This document shows, piece by piece, positions 1-5,538 of a stretch of 6,975 nucleotides of DNA. The stretch's first letter is position 1. Every line of letters begins with the position of its first letter. Under the pieces are notes generated by a model, which worked only from the letters and a program-made list of their open reading frames with translations, searched no databases and had not been told where the DNA came from. The DNA is taken from assembly GCA_002377245.1 (NCBI GenBank), contig DFPL01000181.1:1-6975 (forward strand), in the 5' to 3' direction. Made by a program: the position numbers and the translations under genes. The DNA comes from Enterobacteriaceae bacterium UBA3516. Its GTDB lineage: Bacteria; Pseudomonadota; Gammaproteobacteria; Enterobacterales; Enterobacteriaceae.

Positions 1-33
1 TTTTGTGATGGGTATCAAAAATAGACAGACGAG

Positions 34-56
34 ATGGATGGCGTAATGCCATCCAT
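34..56 (-). terminator. Stem-loop downstream of panS, possible weak terminator
   Basis: A perfect 9-bp inverted repeat (34-42 with 48-56) with a 5-nt loop sits just after the panS stop codon. On the minus strand the stem is not followed directly by a T-run; the nearest T-rich stretch lies about 13 nt further on. It could be a weak terminator or an mRNA 3'-end stabiliser for panS, so termination is an inference from position and structure. Confidence 0.4.
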
Positions 57-64
57 TCAGAGGA

Positions 65-1003
65 TTAGTGTTTTTTTACCGCGTGATGTTTCTGCTCGAT
101 AGGCTTACCGGACCAGTAGCCTGCCAACAGCGAACCGGACAGGTTGTGCCACACCGAGAACAGCGCACCCGGCAGGGCAGCCAGCGGTGAGAAATAGATT
201 TTACCGAGCGCTGCCGCCAGCCCGGAGTTCTGCATACCCACTTCAATCGCCAGCGTGCGGCAGGTGGACTCATCAAAGCCAAACAGACGTCCGCCCCAGT
301 AGCCGCACAGCAGACCGATGCTGTTATGCAGAATCACCGCCACAATCACCACCAGACCGACCGACGCAATGTGTGCCGCTGACCCCGCCACCACCGCGCT
401 GATGATCGCCAGAATGCAGACCATGGAGAATGCCGGCAGGTACGGCTCCACGGCTTTTACCACGCGTGGGAAGAGATGGTGGATCACTAAACCGAGGCCA
501 ATCGGGATCACCACAATCTGCAGGATGCTGAGCAGCATCCCCATGACATCAACCTGAATATGCGCGTCCACGTAGAGGCGAGTCAGCAACGGCGTGGCCA
601 CCACGCCAACCAGCGTGGAAACAGACGAAATCGTCACCGACAGCGCCACATCACCCTTTGCCAGATAGATCATCACGTTGGAGGCCGTGCCGCTTGCCAC
701 GCTGCCAACCAGCACCATCCCGGCAGAGAGGTCCGGCGGCATGTTGAATATCATCGCCAGCAGCCAGGCGGCTAAGGGCATCACAAGGTAGTGAAGAAAA
801 GTCCCTGCGGCGACGGGGGCCGGGCGCGACAGCACGCGCTTGAAGTCATCAATTTTTAGATGTACGCCCATGCCAAACATAATCAGCATGAGTAGCGTGG
901 TCACCCAGGGGCCGATGGGGGTGAACGTTGAGGGCGTGTAATAAGCAACAACAGAGAGCAGCAGCGCCCATAACGGGAACAGCCGGGTGATAACGGCGAG
1001 CAT
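65..1003 (-). CDS. panS: PanS-like ketopantoate/pantoate transporter (bile acid:sodium symporter family)
   Basis: This is a 312-residue inner-membrane transporter of the BASS/SBF family. It matches the enterobacterial PanS type, which in Salmonella takes up ketopantoate, a coenzyme A precursor. Almost the whole chain is hydrophobic, consistent with 9-10 membrane helices. Two family crossover motifs are visible: GSVASGTASN at residues 100-109 and EVGMQNSGLA at 254-263, the regions that carry sodium ligands in the family. The C-terminus is a short basic, His/Lys-rich tail. The start at 1003 is chosen because AAGGA lies 7 nt upstream of the ATG and the first residues resemble PanS proteins. An in-frame ATG at 1069 would place 22 polar residues in front and lies at the edge of a terminator stem. 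The gene would normally directly follow lysC on the same strand; here the RNA-repair cassette separates them. The substrate assignment rests on family resemblance. Confidence 0.85.
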   Translation of the reverse strand: MLAVITRLFPLWALLLSVVAYYTPSTFTPIGPWVTTLLMLIMFGMGVHLKIDDFKRVLSRPAPVAAGTFLHYLVMPLAAWLLAMIFNMPPDLSAGMVLVGSVASGTASNVMIYLAKGDVALSVTISSVSTLVGVVATPLLTRLYVDAHIQVDVMGMLLSILQIVVIPIGLGLVIHHLFPRVVKAVEPYLPAFSMVCILAIISAVVAGSAAHIASVGLVVIVAVILHNSIGLLCGYWGGRLFGFDESTCRTLAIEVGMQNSGLAAALGKIYFSPLAALPGALFSVWHNLSGSLLAGYWSGKPIEQKHHAVKKH

Positions 1004-1041
1004 AGTTTTTCCTTGTAACGCGTTGTGTTGTATTTCGTTAT

Positions 1042-1067
1042 AAAAAAGGCCGGGTTCGAGCCCGGCC
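1042..1067 (-). terminator. Rho-independent terminator, probably the original lysC terminator, now after rtcR
   Basis: A 7-bp GC-only stem (1048-1054 with 1061-1067) with a 6-nt loop is followed on the minus strand by six T residues (1042-1047). Minus-strand transcripts arriving from rtcR would end here, before panS. Because an orphan copy of the lysC 3' end lies just upstream at 1096-1117, the most economical reading is that this was the native lysC terminator and was left behind when the cassette entered. Confidence 0.85.
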
Positions 1068-1095
1068 ATAGGTATTGTTTATCGCGTGAGGAAAA

Positions 1096-1117
1096 TTTAT
1101 TCAAACAAATTATGGTG
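1096..1117 (-). repeat. Orphan copy of the lysC 3' end (left cassette boundary)
   Basis: These 22 bp match 6362-6383 at 21 positions. Read on the minus strand they encode His-His-Asn-Leu-Phe-Glu-stop, exactly the LysC C-terminus; the single difference is a synonymous Phe codon (TTT here, TTC in lysC). The match may extend to 1120 through a further synonymous Leu codon (CTT against CTG). The copy lies 8 nt beyond the rtcR stop codon and has no function there as a gene fragment. It marks the left edge of the inserted cassette. Confidence 0.85.
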
Positions 1118-1125
1118 AAGAGGAT

Positions 1126-2706
1126 TCAAGTCGCGGAGCGGACGTGCTCCCACGTTAATCCAAAACGCGCCAGGTATTTGCGCAGGCGATCGGCATCATT
1201 CGGGTTGGCTTTTTTCAGGCGGGAAACGGCAAACAGTTCGCGTCCGGCATCGGAAAGTGAGTGGCTGCGGCGACACACCTCCAGCACGGTCTCCAGTTGG
1301 CGCTGGTCAAACAGGTCAATCTCCTGACTGACGGCAGGAAGCGAAGAGGGCTGCCGCCAGCCGTGCTGCAAACGCACGATTTCTTCTTCGACAATCGGCA
1401 GGGTGATGCGCCCCTGTTCCGCCAGCGTCGCCATGCGGGCGATAGAAGCGCTCAGCTCGCGAAAATTCCCACGCCACAGCGCCTGGCCTGAGCAGGCAAA
1501 GGCCAGATAACGCTCGCGGGCATCTTTATCGAAACGGGTTTGCGTCTGTTCCTGCGCCGAAAAGCGCTGAAGTTCGAATTCGATATTGGGGGCAATGTCT
1601 TCTCGCCGCTCGGCAAGCCCCGGCAGCGCAAAGGTCCACATGTTGATACGCGCATAGAGATCTTCGCGGAATTTGCCTTCTTCCACCCACTGACGCAGGT
1701 CGCGATGGGTACCGGCAATAAGCTGAAAGTCGCTCTCGACCTCTTTGTCAGAACCGAAAGGAAAGAAGGTCTTCTCTTCAACGGCTTTCAACAGCATGGC
1801 CTGTTCATCCAGGCCTAGCTCGGCAATTTCATCAAGGAATAATACGCCGCCGTGGGCTTCGCGCAGGAGCCCGGCCCGTGGTGTTAATGCACCGGTAAAC
1901 GCCCCTTTCACATGACCAAACAGTGTCGACATGGCGTTATCGCCGCGTAAGGTGGCGCAGTTCACCGCCACCAGTTTGCCTGCCACCCGATGGCGTGACT
2001 GACGAAGCTGGAAGATGCGTTTTGCCAGGAAGGACTTACCCGCCCCGGTGGGGCCGGTCAATAGCATCGGTGCCGTAGAGCGTAAAGCCACCCGCTCAAT
2101 TTGTTCAATGAGCTTATTGAATGTCGCATTTCGCGTATCAATACCTGCCTTCAGCAAAGAGACCGACTGTTGCTGCTCGCGCTGAAACCGGCTGGTTAAG
2201 GTCGTGTAGCGACTTAAATCCAGATCGATGATCGAGTAGACCCCTGCGGCGACATCCTCTTCAGGCGCGCCTTTCGGGGCCGGGCTGGTTTGTAGCAAGC
2301 TGGCGGGCAGGTAGCGGGCCTCTGTCAGCAAGAACCAGCAAATCTGTGCCACGTGCGTGCCGGTGGTGATGTGTACCAGGTACTCTTCATTTTCGGTATC
2401 AAAGGGGTAATGGATGGCGAAATCGAGAAATGCCGCGTACACCTCTTCAAAATCCCACGGATCCTGAATGCTCACCACATGAGGGCGCACAGCGGTGTGG
2501 GGTGAAAGCAGTGAGATGTCCTCCGCCAGCTGTTGGGCCATTCCTTCATCACGCGGCTGGTGGAGCAGCTCCAGCCTGGCGACCGGGAAATCTGCCTGCT
2601 GGCATAGCCCAACGGTTGGTCGCCATTTGCGTAAGCGATTCGCCCGTTTCCCTCGCTTGTCTAAAACGGTGCCCAGCACGCCGATGACCACTTTTCGCTT
2701 TTGCAT
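1126..2706 (-). CDS. rtcR: RtcR, sigma54-dependent activator of RNA-repair genes
   Basis: This 526-residue bacterial enhancer-binding protein is close to E. coli RtcR in length and sequence. Residues about 1-180 form the CARF-type sensor domain, with the HITTGTH motif at 112-118; in studied homologues this domain senses RNA-damage products and restrains the ATPase. The AAA+ domain carries Walker A GPTGAGKS (218-225), the sigma54-contact loop GAFTGA (268-273), Walker B VLFLDEI (288-294) and FREDLYARI near 346-354. The C-terminal region from about 465 (NDADRLRKYLARFG near 503-516) is the DNA-binding part. The start at 2706 is chosen because AAGGAT lies 4 nt upstream and the protein then begins as in E. 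coli RtcR; an in-frame ATG at 2775 would add 23 unrelated residues. The gene is divergent from the slipin-rtcB operon, its predicted target. All catalytic motifs look intact. Confidence 0.95.
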   Translation of the reverse strand: MQKRKVVIGVLGTVLDKRGKRANRLRKWRPTVGLCQQADFPVARLELLHQPRDEGMAQQLAEDISLLSPHTAVRPHVVSIQDPWDFEEVYAAFLDFAIHYPFDTENEEYLVHITTGTHVAQICWFLLTEARYLPASLLQTSPAPKGAPEEDVAAGVYSIIDLDLSRYTTLTSRFQREQQQSVSLLKAGIDTRNATFNKLIEQIERVALRSTAPMLLTGPTGAGKSFLAKRIFQLRQSRHRVAGKLVAVNCATLRGDNAMSTLFGHVKGAFTGALTPRAGLLREAHGGVLFLDEIAELGLDEQAMLLKAVEEKTFFPFGSDKEVESDFQLIAGTHRDLRQWVEEGKFREDLYARINMWTFALPGLAERREDIAPNIEFELQRFSAQEQTQTRFDKDARERYLAFACSGQALWRGNFRELSASIARMATLAEQGRITLPIVEEEIVRLQHGWRQPSSLPAVSQEIDLFDQRQLETVLEVCRRSHSLSDAGRELFAVSRLKKANPNDADRLRKYLARFGLTWEHVRSAT

Positions 2707-2737
2707 TTTTATCCTTAAAGATAAATGACGATAAATA

Positions 2738-2767
2738 AATATAAAAAAATGACAGAGCAGAGGGCAA
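2738..2767 (-). promoter_or_regulatory. Candidate sigma70 promoter for rtcR
   Basis: Read on the minus strand, TTGCCC (2762-2767) and TATATT (2738-2743) are separated by 18 bp. They match the -35 and -10 consensus at four and five of six positions. The predicted start near 2731 leaves a leader of about 25 nt containing the rtcR ribosome binding site. The surrounding DNA is very A/T rich, so chance matches are likely and confidence is modest. Confidence 0.35.
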
Positions 2768-2801
2768 GCACTCAAAACTGGATAAAAACAAAATGATTAA
2801 A

Positions 2802-2814
2802 TATCAATATATTA
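2802..2814 (+). promoter_or_regulatory. IHF binding site upstream of the sigma54 promoter
   Basis: The 13 bases match the IHF consensus WATCAANNNNTTR at every defined position (TATCAA, TATA, TTA). A-rich DNA flanks the upstream side, as in many IHF sites. The site ends 27 bp before the -24 element, about 54-66 bp upstream of the predicted start. That is where IHF usually bends DNA to bring a sigma54 activator to the polymerase. RtcR would then bind further upstream, roughly 2710-2790, but I could not identify a clear RtcR operator. Confidence 0.6.
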
Positions 2815-2841
2815 GAATTTTATTTTTTGTTTTCTCGCGGT

Positions 2842-2857
2842 TGGCACACTTCTGGCA
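2842..2857 (+). promoter_or_regulatory. Sigma54 (-24/-12) promoter of the slipin-rtcB-RlaP operon
   Basis: TGGCAC at 2842-2847 and TGGCA at 2853-2857 match the sigma54 consensus TGGCACNNNNNTTGCW, including the essential GG and GC with correct 10-bp spacing; one T of the -12 box is replaced by G. Transcription should start around 2867-2869. The divergent rtcR gene supplies the cognate activator, which supports the call strongly. The distance to the first coding ATG is about 300 nt, leaving a long non-coding leader. Confidence 0.85.
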
Positions 2858-3002
2858 ATACCTGATACGTCACGATGCTGAGCACGCAGGGGATTATGCC
2901 CCGCCAGCGCACCCGGAACGGTAAAACGTTTTCCGCGGGGCGTTCTGTCAGCAGAGAGACACGTCGAGGGTTCGATTCCCGACTCACCCTTCCAGGTGAA
3001 CA

Positions 3003-3055
3003 CTGGTTGTATTGATTAATGCGCTGCCATGTTGTTAACGGCAGCAACAAACCGG
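3003..3055 (+). other. Bulged stem-loop inside the leader RNA
   Basis: Positions 3003-3010 pair with 3047-3055 (8 bp including one G-U pair, one bulged A at 3049). Within this, GCTGCC at 3023-3028 pairs perfectly with GGCAGC at 3040-3045 around an 11-nt loop. It follows the T-arm-like segment and lies inside the long helix that ends at 3067, so it would form a second arm of the same RNA. Pairing is read by eye; no energy was calculated. Confidence 0.45.
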
Positions 3056-3083
3056 CGCCGATAAGGGTTCCGGGTCGCAGGCA

Positions 3084-3110
3084 AAACAGGCGGGCAGTGA
3101 TGGCCTGTTT
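3084..3110 (+). other. Perfect 8-bp hairpin between the leader RNA and the slipin gene
   Basis: AAACAGGC (3084-3091) and GCCTGTTT (3103-3110) form an uninterrupted stem with an 11-nt loop, one base after the long-range helix ends. The T-run is only three bases, inside the stem, and C residues follow, so it is a poor terminator. It could be an RNase processing site separating the structured RNA from the slipin-rtcB message, or a partial attenuator. Function is inference. Confidence 0.4.
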
Positions 3111-3154
3111 CCCTCCGGCTCCGCACCTGCATTCGCGCTGGTACGTGAAAAGAT

Positions 3155-3194
3155 AAGGATAAAAAAATGAATAAAAAAATGAATAAAAAAATCA
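3155..3194 (+). repeat. Ribosome binding site and three tandem 12-bp A7 repeats over the slipin start
   Basis: AAGGA at 3155-3159 is followed by three copies of the 12-bp unit ATAAAAAAATGA (3159-3170, 3171-3182, 3183-3194; the third differs near its end). Each copy contains a run of seven A. The repeat creates two in-frame ATG codons, at 3167 and 3179, and the peptide repeat MNKKMNKK. The first ATG has the properly spaced ribosome binding site and is taken as the start. Confidence 0.8.
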
Positions 3195-4303
3195 CTCTCC
3201 GTAAAGGACAACTGGGCCTGCTGGCGAAAGCGGGCGATTACACAAAAATGCTTGAGGCAGGGGAACACCGCTTGTCCTGGTTTGGTAAGCAAGAGGTGAC
3301 GATCGTTGAGCTTAATGGCAGCGATGTGGAGGCCGGGCTGGCGAATTATCTGCGTCGTTTCAGACCGGAATGGATTGAGGCCTGGTGCCTGACCGTCGAT
3401 ACCGCCGAGCATGACGTTGCTGCGCTCTACCGTAACGGTATCCTGGCGGAAATCATTCCTCCCGCTTCCCGCCGCCTGTTCTGGCAGGACGGTAGCCTGA
3501 GCGTCGTGCTGATGGATACGCGTGAGGTGCGTGTACCTGAAAGCCTCATGCATGCCGTGCTGCAACCCCGCAGCGGCGCAGCAGTAAAAGGCCGTGATGC
3601 CATACTGACGGTGAACGTCGCCGCATGGCATGTGGGTGTGTTGAAGATTGATGGCGAAACGCAGCCCTTGTTGCCACCGGGATTAAGCGCTTACTGGAAA
3701 GTGAATCACCTGGTCGAAGCGGAAGTTGTCGATACGCGCTTGCAACTGCTGGAAGTGTCGGGTCAGGAAATTCTGACCAAAGACAAAGTGAACCTGCGCA
3801 TTAATCTGGGCGCGAACTGGCAGTACCGCGATGTATTGCAGGCGTTTAGCCAGTTAACCAAACCGGTGGATCATCTCTATCGTGAATTGCAGTTTGCCCT
3901 GCGTGAAGCGGTGGGTACCCGCACGCTGGACGAACTGCTGGAAGATAAGCAGGTGATTGATGAGGTTGTGAGTGCCCAGGTCAAAATCCGTATGGCCCCC
4001 TTCGGTATGGAGGTCGCCTCCCTCGGCGTGCGGGACATCGTGCTGCCAGGGGATATGAAAACCATTCTGACAAAGCTGATTGAAGCGGAAAAATCGGCGC
4101 AGGCCAACGTGATCCGTCGGCGTGAAGAAACGGCGGCGACCCGCTCACTGCTGAATACCGCGAAAGTGATGGAAAACAACCCGGTAGCATTGCGCTTAAA
4201 AGAGCTGGAAACGCTGGAAAAAGTGGCTGAACGTATCGATAAAATCTCGGTATTCGGTGGCCTCGATAATGTCCTCAATGGACTGGTAACGATTAAAGGA
4301 TAA
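3167..4303 (+). CDS. Slipin/SPFH (Band 7) family protein, soluble type
   Basis: The 378-residue protein has an SPFH/Band 7 core at about residues 185-300 (from EAEVVDTRLQ through LGVRDIVLPGDMK). A charged, probably coiled-coil helix follows at about 300-355, and the Gly-rich end FGGLDNVLNG is typical of slipins. Unlike membrane slipins it has no N-terminal hydrophobic segment, so it may act in the cytoplasm or bind membranes peripherally. The region before the SPFH core contains two similar beta-rich units, around 11-48 (GLLAKAGDY, LEAGEHRLSWF, EVTIVEL) and 153-190 (GVLKIDGET, LLPPGLSAYWKV, EAEVVDT), suggesting an internal duplication. It is the first gene of the operon and ends 4 nt before rtcB, whose ribosome binding site overlaps its last codons. 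SPFH proteins oligomerise and scaffold partners; linkage to rtcB suggests a scaffold for RNA repair, but no biochemical role can be read from the sequence. Confidence 0.85.
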   Translation: MNKKMNKKITLRKGQLGLLAKAGDYTKMLEAGEHRLSWFGKQEVTIVELNGSDVEAGLANYLRRFRPEWIEAWCLTVDTAEHDVAALYRNGILAEIIPPASRRLFWQDGSLSVVLMDTREVRVPESLMHAVLQPRSGAAVKGRDAILTVNVAAWHVGVLKIDGETQPLLPPGLSAYWKVNHLVEAEVVDTRLQLLEVSGQEILTKDKVNLRINLGANWQYRDVLQAFSQLTKPVDHLYRELQFALREAVGTRTLDELLEDKQVIDEVVSAQVKIRMAPFGMEVASLGVRDIVLPGDMKTILTKLIEAEKSAQANVIRRREETAATRSLLNTAKVMENNPVALRLKELETLEKVAERIDKISVFGGLDNVLNGLVTIKG

Positions 4304-4307
4304 TCCA

Positions 4308-5534
4308 ATGCAGCATAATCAATTTCAACTGCTGACGGCGCCAGACAGCGCGCCGATAAAAATGTGGACGCACGGGGTGCCGGTCGAGCCTGAGGCGCGT
4401 GCGCAGTTGCAGAACACCGCGAAGATGCCGTTTATTTTTCAGCACCTGGCAGTGATGCCCGATGTGCACCTCGGTAAAGGCTCCACCATCGGCAGCGTTA
4501 TCCCGACCAAAGGGGCCATTATTCCGGCGGCGGTCGGCGTGGATATAGGGTGTGGGATGATCGCCGTGCGCACCTCGCTGGTGGCAAGCGATCTGCCGGA
4601 GAGTTTGAGTGGGCTGCGCAGCGCAATCGAACAGGCGGTGCCGCACGGTCGTACCAGCACCCGCATCGGGCGTGATAAAGGGGCGTGGGAAACGCCACCG
4701 CAGGAAGTGGATAACCACTGGTCAATGCTGGCGGCACGGTTTAAGCGCCTGACGGATAACTATCCGCAATTGCTGAAAACCAACAATTATCAGCACCTGG
4801 GTACGCTCGGGACGGGCAACCACTTTATAGAGGTGTGCCTGGATGAACAGCAGCGCGTGTGGGTGATGTTACATAGTGGATCGCGTGGCGTGGGTAATGC
4901 CATCGGTACGCTGTTCATCACGCTTGCCCAGCAGGATATGCAGCAGCACATTGCGAACCTGCCGGATAAAAACCTGGCCTATTTCAAAGAGGGGAGTAAG
5001 CACTACGACGACTACATGGAAGCCGTGTCGTGGGCGCAGGATTTTGCCCGCCATAACCGGGAAGTCATGATGTCGCGCGTGCTGGCGGCGTTATCACGGA
5101 TTGTGACGAAGCCGTTTATAACCCAGCAGGAAGCGGTGAATTGCCACCACAACTACGTGCAAAAAGAGACCCACTTTAATGAAGAGGTGTTGGTGACGCG
5201 TAAAGGTGCAGTCTCCGCGCAAAAGGGCCAGATGGGGATTATTCCCGGTTCGATGGGGGCGAAAAGCTTTATCGTGCGTGGATTGGGGAACGAAGAGAGT
5301 TTTTGCTCCTGTAGCCACGGCGCAGGGCGTGCGATGAGCCGTACGGCTGCGAAAAAGCGCTTCACCGTGGATGATCAGATTCGGGCGACTGCGCATGTTG
5401 AGTGTCGAAAAGACAGCGAGGTGATCGACGAAATCCCGATGGCCTATAAAGACATCGACGCAGTCATGGCGGCCCAGGCATCGCTGGTTGAAATCGTTCA
5501 CACCCTGCGTCAGGTGGTGTGTGTAAAAGGATAA
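4308..5534 (+). CDS. rtcB: RtcB, GTP-dependent RNA ligase (3'-phosphate/5'-OH)
   Basis: RtcB joins RNA 2',3'-cyclic phosphate or 3'-phosphate ends to 5'-hydroxyl ends, using GTP and Mn2+, and repairs tRNAs cut by ribonucleases. At 408 residues it has the length of E. coli RtcB and aligns along its whole length. Visible active-site elements are VGVDIGCG (76-83, metal ligands Asp79 and Cys82), GTGNHFIE (168-175), LHSGSRG (188-194), NCHHNYVQKE (278-287) and SFCSCSHGAGR (331-341), where His337 is the guanylylated residue of E. coli RtcB. No key residue is missing, so the ligase should be active. The ATG follows AAAGGATAA, which also contains the slipin stop codon, indicating translational coupling. 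The usual partner rtcA (RNA cyclase) is not in this operon. Expression should depend on the sigma54 promoter and RtcR. Confidence 0.97.
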   Translation: MQHNQFQLLTAPDSAPIKMWTHGVPVEPEARAQLQNTAKMPFIFQHLAVMPDVHLGKGSTIGSVIPTKGAIIPAAVGVDIGCGMIAVRTSLVASDLPESLSGLRSAIEQAVPHGRTSTRIGRDKGAWETPPQEVDNHWSMLAARFKRLTDNYPQLLKTNNYQHLGTLGTGNHFIEVCLDEQQRVWVMLHSGSRGVGNAIGTLFITLAQQDMQQHIANLPDKNLAYFKEGSKHYDDYMEAVSWAQDFARHNREVMMSRVLAALSRIVTKPFITQQEAVNCHHNYVQKETHFNEEVLVTRKGAVSAQKGQMGIIPGSMGAKSFIVRGLGNEESFCSCSHGAGRAMSRTAAKKRFTVDDQIRATAHVECRKDSEVIDEIPMAYKDIDAVMAAQASLVEIVHTLRQVVCVKG

Positions 5535-5538
5535 AAAA

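Larger units (their letters stand above)
2868..3110 (+). ncRNA. Structured tRNA-like / Y-RNA-like RNA in the operon leader
   Basis: The leader contains far more complementary structure than a plain untranslated region. From 5' to 3': a GGGG/CCCC hairpin (2886-2904); a long-range helix pairing 2903-2919 with 3067-3082 (15 bp, one bulged C at 2910, one A-A mismatch); inside it, a D-arm-like hairpin (TGTC/GACA at 2946-2949 and 2958-2961, loop AGCAGAGA); and directly next to that a T-arm-like hairpin with loop TTCGATT (2971-2977) on a GGG/CCC stem, extended by GTC/GAC beyond a two-base bulge. Then come CACCC and CCA at 2992-2994. GGGG at 2937-2940 can pair with CCCT at 2987-2990 as a short acceptor-like stem. 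No anticodon arm exists and the D-loop lacks GG, so it is not a working tRNA. Salmonella RtcR operons encode Y RNAs with a tRNA-like module, making that the best comparison. The ends are estimates, and rsr is absent here. Confidence 0.55.

Noticed and set aside
1001..1069. Longer panS start at 1069
   Set aside because: The extra residues are polar and encoded by a terminator stem. The ATG at 1003 has a good ribosome binding site and the expected N-terminus.
2704..2775. Longer rtcR start at 2775
   Set aside because: It adds 23 residues not found in E. coli RtcR and overlaps the candidate promoter. The ATG at 2706 has a proper ribosome binding site.
2784..2833. Imperfect A/T inverted repeat (AAAACAAAAT and ATTTTTTGTTTT) as RtcR operator
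   Set aside because: It is pure A/T with a two-base offset and spans the IHF site. Such repeats are common by chance in this base composition, so I do not call it an operator.
2937..2994. A genuine tRNA gene
   Set aside because: There is no anticodon arm, the D-loop lacks GG, the acceptor-like pairing is incomplete, and the lower T-stem is interrupted. It is tRNA-like at most.
2875..3015. A 46-codon open frame near the predicted transcript start
   Set aside because: It has no ribosome binding site and starts about 7 nt from the predicted transcript start. It is rich in Arg, and its RGFDSRL segment is simply the T-arm-like sequence read as protein.
2812..3050. Minus-strand open frames containing GESGIEP
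   Set aside because: This peptide is the usual artefact of translating the antisense of a tRNA T-arm. The frames cross the sigma54 promoter and leader RNA and have no good start signals.
3035..3631. 198-codon minus-strand open frame
   Set aside because: It runs antisense to the slipin gene and leader, has no family resemblance and contains low-complexity repeats from the A7 tract, so it is a shadow of real coding sequence.
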